Source: an uncultured Pseudoxanthomonas sp. (lineage in GTDB: Bacteria > Pseudomonadota > Gammaproteobacteria > Xanthomonadales > Xanthomonadaceae). Taken from it: a stretch of DNA of 11,996 bases. A model generated the notes under the pieces. The model was given only the letters and a program-made list of their open reading frames with translations. It had not been told where the DNA came from and made no database searches. The stretch is taken from the NCBI GenBank assembly GCA_946886405.1, contig CAMPIO010000104.1, positions 1 through 11,996 on the forward strand. Direction: 5' to 3'. Shown in pieces: positions 7,857 through 11,996 of the stretch; position 1 is the first letter of the stretch, and each line of letters starts with the position of its first letter. Made by a program: the position numbers and the translations under genes.

Positions 7857-8744
7857 TCAGCCGGCAAGCACTTTGCGAAGGCCGTCGCGCCACTCGGGCA
7901 ATGCATGGCCCAGGTGCTGCTCGAGCTTTCCGATGTCGAGGCGGGAATACGCCGGCCGCTGCGCACGCGTCGGATAGTCGGCCGTAGCGATCGCGACGAC
8001 GCGCGGCGCACGTGCCGTCAAGCCCAGGGCGAGCGCTTCGTCGAAGATGGCTTCCGCAAAGCCGTGCCAGCTCGTTTCGCCACGCGGGGTCAGGTGGAAC
8101 GTGCCGGATGCACGATCTGGCGCACGCAGCAACGCCGCCGTGACGTCGGCAATCAGGCTGGCAGGTGTCGGGGTACCGATCTGGTCGGCCACCACGCGCA
8201 GTTCTTCGCGCTCTGCTCCCACGCGCAGCATGGTGCGCAGGAAGTTGTGCCCGTGCAGGCCATACACCCAGGCGGTCCGCAGGATCAGATGCACGCCACC
8301 CGCCGCACGCACCGCGTCCTCGCCCGCCCGCTTGCTTGCGCCGTACACGCCCAAGGGATCCACGGCATCATCTTCGCGATAGGGGCGCGTACCCCGACCG
8401 TCGAATACATAGTCCGTCGAATAGTGCACGAACGGAATGCCGCGGGACGCGCATGCACGCGCCAGTACGCCGGGGGCTTCCGCATTGGTGCGGAACGCAG
8501 CCGCTTCGTCGTCTTCCGCCTTGTCCACGGCGGTATACGCAGCCGCATTGACCACTGCGATCGGTGCAATGCGTTCCACGAGCGCCGCCAACGAATCAGG
8601 CTGGTCGAAGTCGGCAACCTCGCAGGCGCCCCCATCCGGCAACGTGCCGGACCGCGTGGTCGCCACGACGTCACCCAGCGCCACCAGGCTGCGCCTCAAC
8701 TCGTGTCCGACCTGCCCGTTGGCACCGAGCAGCAGGATCGTCAT
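7857..8744 (-). CDS. rmlD: dTDP-4-dehydrorhamnose reductase RmlD
   Basis: This enzyme does the last step of dTDP-L-rhamnose synthesis in the cytoplasm: NAD(P)H-dependent reduction of dTDP-4-dehydro-L-rhamnose. The 295-residue length is usual. The N-terminal nucleotide-binding loop is GANGQVG (residues 7-13), the family stretch YSTDYVFDG is present, and the short-chain dehydrogenase pair is Tyr134 and Lys138 in YGASK. The N-terminus [11 protein letters not shown] fits the family, so ATG 8744 is chosen. The start overlaps the rmlC stop in an ATGA (8741-8744). No clear Shine-Dalgarno precedes it, so translation is probably coupled to rmlC. It is the last rml gene of the operon; the S9 peptidase follows after 100 bases. 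Confidence 0.96.
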   Translation of the reverse strand: MTILLLGANGQVGHELRRSLVALGDVVATTRSGTLPDGGACEVADFDQPDSLAALVERIAPIAVVNAAAYTAVDKAEDDEAAAFRTNAEAPGVLARACASRGIPFVHYSTDYVFDGRGTRPYREDDAVDPLGVYGASKRAGEDAVRAAGGVHLILRTAWVYGLHGHNFLRTMLRVGAEREELRVVADQIGTPTPASLIADVTAALLRAPDRASGTFHLTPRGETSWHGFAEAIFDEALALGLTARAPRVVAIATADYPTRAQRPAYSRLDIGKLEQHLGHALPEWRDGLRKVLAG

Positions 8745-9298
8745 GGCGTGAAAACGGGAAGGCGTTCGGGCGCGATGTCGGCCAGCAATGGCGCAACTGT
8801 GTCCTTCGCCGACAACTGCGGATCGCTGATCGGCCAGTCGACGCCGATCGCGGGATCATCCCAGCGCATGCCTGCATCCGCCGCCTTGTCGTATCCCGTC
8901 GTGCAGAGATAGCTGAAGACGGCCCGCTCGGACACGACAGCGAACCCGTGCGCGAAACCTTCCGGAATCCAGAGTTGCCGCTTGTTCTCGGCACTCAGCA
9001 CCACCACTTCCCACTGCCCGAAGGTGGGGGAACCACGGCGAATGTCGACGGCGACATCGTAGACCTCGCCTTCGAGAACGCTGACCAGCTTGCCCTGCGG
9101 ATTCGGCCACTGGTAGTGCAGGCCGCGCAACACACCACGGGACGACGACGATACGTTGCTCTGGACGAATGTCGTCGGCAATCCAAGCTCACCAAAGCGG
9201 GCGGCGTTCCATGTTTCGAAGAAGAATCCGCGTTCATCACCGAAGACGGCAGGCTCGATCACGACGCAGCCGGGCAGGGACGTCTCGATCACCTTCAT
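8741..9298 (-). CDS. rmlC: dTDP-4-dehydrorhamnose 3,5-epimerase RmlC
   Basis: A cytoplasmic cupin enzyme that epimerises C3 and C5 of dTDP-4-dehydro-6-deoxyglucose, the third step of the pathway. The 185 residues match the family length. Recognisable parts are [10 protein letters not shown] near residue 21, the catalytic His61 in RGLHYQ, the barrel strand [29 protein letters not shown] around residue 110, Tyr136 in TTGYD, and IGVDWP followed by LSAKD, whose Asp166 is the likely partner of the catalytic histidine. GGAG lies seven bases before the ATG at 9298. The gene overlaps by four bases with both neighbours (rmlA stop at 9295, rmlD start at 8744), a sign of one mRNA with coupled translation. 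Confidence 0.96.
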   Translation of the reverse strand: MKVIETSLPGCVVIEPAVFGDERGFFFETWNAARFGELGLPTTFVQSNVSSSSRGVLRGLHYQWPNPQGKLVSVLEGEVYDVAVDIRRGSPTFGQWEVVVLSAENKRQLWIPEGFAHGFAVVSERAVFSYLCTTGYDKAADAGMRWDDPAIGVDWPISDPQLSAKDTVAPLLADIAPERLPVFTP

Positions 9299-10182
9299 CG
9301 CACTACTCCACGGGCGGCCAGCGACAGCAGGTATTGCCCATAGTCATTCTTGGCCAGCGGCGCAGCAAGCCTCTCGACCTGTGCCGCATCGATCCAGCCA
9401 TTGCCGAATGCGATTTCTTCCGGGCAGCACACGCGCAATCCTTGTCGCGCCTCGATCGTCTCGATGAAATTGGATGCCTCCAACAACGACTGATGGGTGC
9501 CGGTGTCGAGCCATGCATGGCCGCGACCAAGGGGCTCCAGGTGCAGCGCACCGGCGTCGAGATACCGACGATTGAGATCGGTGATCTCGAGTTCTCCGCG
9601 GGGAGAAGGCTTCAATTCCGCCGCATACTCGCTGGCACGTCCGTCGTAGAAATACAGACCGGTGACGGCATGGTTGGAGCGCGGCTTGGCCGGCTTCTCC
9701 TCGATACCGACGACACGCCCCTCCTTGTCGAACTCGGCGACGCCGTACCGTTCCGGATCGTTGACCCAGTAGCCGAAGACGGTGGCGCCATCGGCTCGGG
9801 CATCGGCGCGACGGAGCTGCTCGGTGAATCCATGCCCATAGAAAATATTGTCGCCCAGCACGAGACAGCTCGGCTTGCCATCCACAAAATCGCGGCCGAT
9901 CAGGTAGGCCTGCGCCAAGCCGTCCGGGCTCGGCTGCACGGCGTACTGGATGTCCATGCCCCATTGCGAGCCATCACCCAGCAGCGCCTTGAACATCGCC
10001 TGCTCGTGTGGCGTGTTGATCACCAGCACCTCACGGATACCCGCGAGCATCAGCACGCTGAGCGGGTAATAGATCATCGGCTTGTCGTAGACCGGCAGCA
10101 GTTGCTTGCTGATCGCCTGCGTCAGCGGATACAGACGGGTGCCGGAGCCGCCTGCCAGGATGATGCCCTTGCGCGTCGTCAT
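9295..10182 (-). CDS. rmlA: Glucose-1-phosphate thymidylyltransferase RmlA
   Basis: This enzyme joins glucose-1-phosphate and dTTP to make dTDP-glucose, the first and usually feedback-controlled step of dTDP-rhamnose synthesis. The N-terminal loop [11 protein letters not shown] (residues 11-21) binds the nucleotide, [12 protein letters not shown] carries the conserved Lys26, and [12 protein letters not shown] holds the metal-binding Asp. C-terminal sequence [12 protein letters not shown] is typical. From ATG 10182 the protein has 295 residues and starts [12 protein letters not shown] as in related species. The other in-frame ATG at 10191 abuts AAGGG (10192-10196) directly, whereas 10182 has the same AAGGG nine bases upstream, so 10182 is preferred; the longer form would add MTT. 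It starts 12 bases after the rmlB stop and its stop overlaps the rmlC start. Confidence 0.96.
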   Translation of the reverse strand: MTTRKGIILAGGSGTRLYPLTQAISKQLLPVYDKPMIYYPLSVLMLAGIREVLVINTPHEQAMFKALLGDGSQWGMDIQYAVQPSPDGLAQAYLIGRDFVDGKPSCLVLGDNIFYGHGFTEQLRRADARADGATVFGYWVNDPERYGVAEFDKEGRVVGIEEKPAKPRSNHAVTGLYFYDGRASEYAAELKPSPRGELEITDLNRRYLDAGALHLEPLGRGHAWLDTGTHQSLLEASNFIETIEARQGLRVCCPEEIAFGNGWIDAAQVERLAAPLAKNDYGQYLLSLAARGVVR

Positions 10183-10194
10183 CGTCGTCATCCC

Positions 10195-11250
10195 TTACGC
10201 GGCCGTGCCGATGCGTTCCAGGCGATAGCTGCCGTCCAGCACGCGCTTAACCCAGTCCTGGTTGGACAGGTACCAGTCGACGGTTTCGCCGATGCCCTGC
10301 TCGAAGGTGTACTCGGGTTCCCACCCGAGCTCGTCGCGCAACTTCGATGCATCGATGGCGTAGCGTCGATCATGGCCCGGCCGGTCGGCGACGAAGGTGA
10401 TCTGGCTGCTGCGGGGTTGCCCGTCCTCACGCGGCACGCGTTCATCCAACAGCGCGCAGATCGTGTGGACGACCTCGAGGTTCTGCTTCTCGGCGTTTCC
10501 GCCGACGTTGTAGGTCTCCCCGACACGCCCCTTCGCGAGGACCGTGCGGATCGCGCTGCAATGGTCCCCGACGAACAACCAGTCGCGCACGTTCTTGCCA
10601 TCGCCATACACTGGCAGCGGTTCGCCGGCCAGCGCACGCGCGATGACCAGGGGAATCAGTTTCTCGGGAAAATGATACGGCCCGTAATTATTGGAACAGT
10701 TGGTCGTCAGGACCGGCAAGCCGTAAGTATGGTGGAACGCACGGACCAGGTGGTCGGAGGCCGCCTTGGACGCCGAGTACGGCGAATTCGGCGCATACGG
10801 CGTGGTTTCGGTGAACTTGCCGGTGTCGCCCAGGGAGCCGTAGACCTCGTCGGTGGATACGTGCAGGAAGCGGAAATTCTCACGCCGCTCACTTTCCAGC
10901 GCCTTCCAGTAGTCCCGCGTCGCTTCCAGCAGGCCCAGCGTACCCACGACATTGGTCTGGATGAACGCGCCTGGTCCATCAATGGATCGGTCGACGTGGC
11001 TCTCTGCCGCGAAGTTGACGACGGCATCGGGTTGGTGCTCCGCAAGCAGTCGCGCGACCAGATCGCCATCGCCGATGTCGCCTTGCGCGAAGACGTGCAA
11101 GGAGTTGTCCTGGATGGACGCCAGCGTGTCCAGATTGCCGGCGTAGGTCAGCGCATCGAGGTTGATCACCTTGATGCCGCTTTCAACCGCGCGCAGCACG
11201 AAATTGCCGCCAATGAAACCGGCGCCGCCGGTGACAAGCCATGTCGGCAT
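10195..11250 (-). CDS. rmlB: dTDP-glucose 4,6-dehydratase RmlB
   Basis: A cytoplasmic NAD-dependent extended short-chain dehydrogenase that turns dTDP-glucose into dTDP-4-dehydro-6-deoxyglucose, the second pathway step. The 351 residues match the family. TGGAGFIG (residues 7-14) binds NAD, STDEVYG contains the catalytic Asp134 and Glu135, and YSASK gives Tyr158 and Lys162. [17 protein letters not shown] and [11 protein letters not shown] are further family marks. The frame is open for 14 codons upstream of 11250, but MPTWLVTGG is the natural N-terminus and is preceded by an exceptional Shine-Dalgarno. It is the first gene of rmlB-A-C-D and lies 57 bases downstream of ssb in the same direction. 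The operon may supply rhamnose for O-antigen or core lipopolysaccharide; no glycosyltransferase is in view. Confidence 0.97.
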   Translation of the reverse strand: MPTWLVTGGAGFIGGNFVLRAVESGIKVINLDALTYAGNLDTLASIQDNSLHVFAQGDIGDGDLVARLLAEHQPDAVVNFAAESHVDRSIDGPGAFIQTNVVGTLGLLEATRDYWKALESERRENFRFLHVSTDEVYGSLGDTGKFTETTPYAPNSPYSASKAASDHLVRAFHHTYGLPVLTTNCSNNYGPYHFPEKLIPLVIARALAGEPLPVYGDGKNVRDWLFVGDHCSAIRTVLAKGRVGETYNVGGNAEKQNLEVVHTICALLDERVPREDGQPRSSQITFVADRPGHDRRYAIDASKLRDELGWEPEYTFEQGIGETVDWYLSNQDWVKRVLDGSYRLERIGTAA

Positions 11251-11252
11251 GC

Positions 11253-11262
11253 TCACCTCCTT
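11253..11262 (-). promoter_or_regulatory. Full-length Shine-Dalgarno site of rmlB
   Basis: On the minus strand AAGGAGGTGA pairs with ten bases of the 16S rRNA 3' tail and stands just before the rmlB ATG at 11250 (GGAGG is five bases from it). It is by far the strongest site in the window and fixes the rmlB start. The other rml genes have weaker sites or rely on overlap. Confidence 0.85.
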
Positions 11263-11291
11263 CGAATCAATACGGATTGCCTTCCATTCCA

Positions 11292-11306
11292 CTCTGCCGC
11301 GCAGAG
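11292..11306. other. Small stem-loop between ssb and rmlB
   Basis: CTCTGC (11292-11297) and GCAGAG (11301-11306) form a 6-bp stem with a 3-base loop right after the ssb stop codon (11308-11310). No T-run follows on the minus strand, so it is not a clear intrinsic terminator; it may protect the ssb 3' end. Whether ssb and rml are co-transcribed is undecided. I found no good promoter for rmlB in the 57-base gap. Confidence 0.35.
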
Positions 11307-11307
11307 A

Positions 11308-11805
11308 TCAGAACGGAATGTCGTCATCCGCGAAATCATCCATCGGCGCCGGCTGCGACGCCGGGGCGGGCGCGGGGCGGCGCTGACCGCCACCACCCTG
11401 GTTGCCGTAGTCCTGGCGCGGCGCACGCGCCGGTCGGTCGCCACCGCCGGAGCCACCACCGCCACCACCTTCGCGACCACCGAGCATCTGCATCTCGTCA
11501 GCGATGATGTCGGTCGAGTACTTTTCCTGACCGTCCTGCCCGGTGTACTTGTCGTAACGGAGCGAGCCCTCGACGTACACCGAGCTGCCCTTGCGCAGGT
11601 ACTCGCCGGCGATCTCGCCGAGCTTGCCGAAGAACACCACGCGGTGCCATTCCGTGCGTTCCTGCTGATTGCCGTCCTTGTCCTTGCGCACGCTGGTGGT
11701 CGCCAGGCTGATCCGGGTGATCGCCATGCCACCCTGCGTGTAGCGGGTTTCAGGGTCGTTGCCGAGGTTGCCGACCAGGATGACTTTGTTGATGCCGCGG
11801 GCCAT
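11308..11805 (-). CDS. ssb: Single-stranded DNA-binding protein SSB
   Basis: SSB coats single-stranded DNA in replication, recombination and repair and recruits partner proteins. The 165-residue protein has the N-terminal OB fold (about residues 1-110: [55 protein letters not shown]), then a flexible linker rich in Gly, Arg, Pro and Gln, and the acidic tip [10 protein letters not shown] that binds partners such as exonuclease I and RecQ-type helicases in studied species. Length and tip match a main chromosomal SSB rather than a phage or plasmid copy. ATG 11805 gives the standard N-terminus; the upstream GGA at about seven bases is a weak ribosome binding site. It is divergent from a possible gene at the right edge. 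Confidence 0.97.
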   Translation of the reverse strand: MARGINKVILVGNLGNDPETRYTQGGMAITRISLATTSVRKDKDGNQQERTEWHRVVFFGKLGEIAGEYLRKGSSVYVEGSLRYDKYTGQDGQEKYSTDIIADEMQMLGGREGGGGGGSGGGDRPARAPRQDYGNQGGGGQRRPAPAPASQPAPMDDFADDDIPF

Positions 11806-11825
11806 ATCGATATCCGTTCAGGGAT

Positions 11826-11860
11826 GCCCGCCGAGCGCGGGCAAAGACCAGTGGAGTATA
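11826..11860 (-). promoter_or_regulatory. Likely ssb promoter -10 box and leader hairpin
   Basis: On the minus strand TATACT (11855-11860) matches the -10 consensus at five positions, giving a start near 11848 and a leader of about 43 bases. The -35 area (GCCGAC at 11878-11883) is poor. A 6-bp stem, GCCCGC (11826-11831) with GCGGGC (11837-11842) and a 5-base loop, falls within the leader. The spacer holds a 10-bp perfect palindrome, GGGAGCTCCC (11864-11873). Confidence 0.45.
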
Positions 11861-11926
11861 CCCGGGAGCTCCCTGCCGTCGGCCGGCGCCGCGGTCCTTC
11901 GTAGGAAATCTCCGCCATGTAACGCC

Positions 11927-11932
11927 TATAAT
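11927..11932 (+). promoter_or_regulatory. Perfect TATAAT -10 box of the right-edge gene
   Basis: TATAAT on the plus strand matches the -10 consensus at every position, rare in DNA this rich in G+C. Transcription would start near 11939, about 20 bases before the ATG at 11959. No convincing -35 lies 16-18 bases upstream (GGAAAT at 11904-11909), so an activator or another contact may be needed. Confidence 0.5.
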
Positions 11933-11958
11933 TCAGTCACTTCCCGAATCCTGTCCCC

Positions 11959-11996
11959 ATGGCCGTCGTCACCCCCCCCCGCCCCGCGCTCGGCCT
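11959..11996 (+). CDS. Possible start of a divergent gene cut off by the window edge
   Basis: Twelve complete codons are visible from ATG 11959: MAVVTPPRPALG. The ATG lies about 20 bases beyond the predicted transcription start of a TATAAT promoter and has no clear Shine-Dalgarno site. Codons 5-8 contain nine C in a row (11972-11980). No family can be recognised in twelve residues. From memory, genes beside ssb in related bacteria include a membrane transporter and uvrA, but nothing here decides this. Confidence 0.45.
   Translation, partial: MAVVTPPRPALG

Noticed and set aside
7757..8011. N-terminal extension of the second S9 peptidase frame
   Set aside because: Most of it overlaps rmlD in another frame and looks like shadow translation; the signal peptide and GGAGG place the start at 7756 or 7750.
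11253..11307. Promoter directly upstream of rmlB
   Set aside because: TATTGA-like bases occur, but no acceptable -35 at proper spacing; not enough to list as a promoter.
11380..11480. GC-rich repetitive DNA inside ssb as a possible repeat element
   Set aside because: It is simply the Gly/Arg/Gln linker of SSB, normal low-complexity coding sequence.
9169..11904. A 911-codon open frame on the plus strand, opposite rmlA, rmlB and ssb
   Set aside because: It is antisense to three certain genes, its translation is rich in Arg, Ala, Gln, Asp and His with no domain pattern, and long antisense frames are expected in GC-rich DNA with strong third-position bias.
11806..11958. LexA box near ssb, as in the E. 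coli ssb-uvrA region
   Set aside because: No CTG-N10-CAG arrangement or the longer Xanthomonas-type LexA site was found by eye.

Overview
This GC-rich window (about 65% G+C by eye) looks like chromosomal DNA of a Xanthomonadaceae/Lysobacteraceae gammaproteobacterium (Stenotrophomonas, Pseudoxanthomonas, Luteimonas or a relative). The reasons are the protein styles, the rmlB-A-C-D gene order and the abundance of exported S9 peptidases. The assignment is recalled from family knowledge, not from a database search. Nearly all of the window is coding, and there is no gene-free stretch over 300 bases.

Layout from left to right. (1) 1-1724, minus: an exported S9 family peptidase whose C-terminus lies beyond the left edge. 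(2) 1818-3803, minus: an OPT-family oligopeptide transporter. (3) 3919-5727, plus: a POT/PTR2 proton-coupled peptide transporter, divergent from the OPT gene across a 115-bp gap that holds a palindrome and a -10-like TATACT. (4) 5777-7756, minus: a second exported S9 peptidase with a complete Ser-Asp-His triad, convergent with the POT gene; its intrinsic terminator overlaps the POT stop codon. (5) 7857-11250, minus: rmlB-rmlA-rmlC-rmlD, the complete set of enzymes from glucose-1-phosphate to dTDP-L-rhamnose, with tight or overlapping junctions. (6) 11308-11805, minus: ssb, single-stranded DNA-binding protein. (7) 11959 to the right edge, plus: the first codons of a possible divergent gene behind a perfect TATAAT box.

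How the genes may work together. The left half reads as a peptide-use neighbourhood: two secreted or periplasmic S9 peptidases flank two unrelated peptide importers, so peptides trimmed outside the cytoplasm could be taken up next door. The right half makes the rhamnose donor for lipopolysaccharide or other rhamnosylated glycans. No terminator is visible between rmlD and the second peptidase, so that peptidase may receive read-through from the rml operon.

I saw no tRNA, rRNA, CRISPR array, insertion sequence or phage gene. I found no convincing new system. The observations worth checking are the palindrome between the two transporters, the enlarged central part of the POT protein, a hairpin that may contain a promoter element, and a C9 tract near the start of the right-edge gene.
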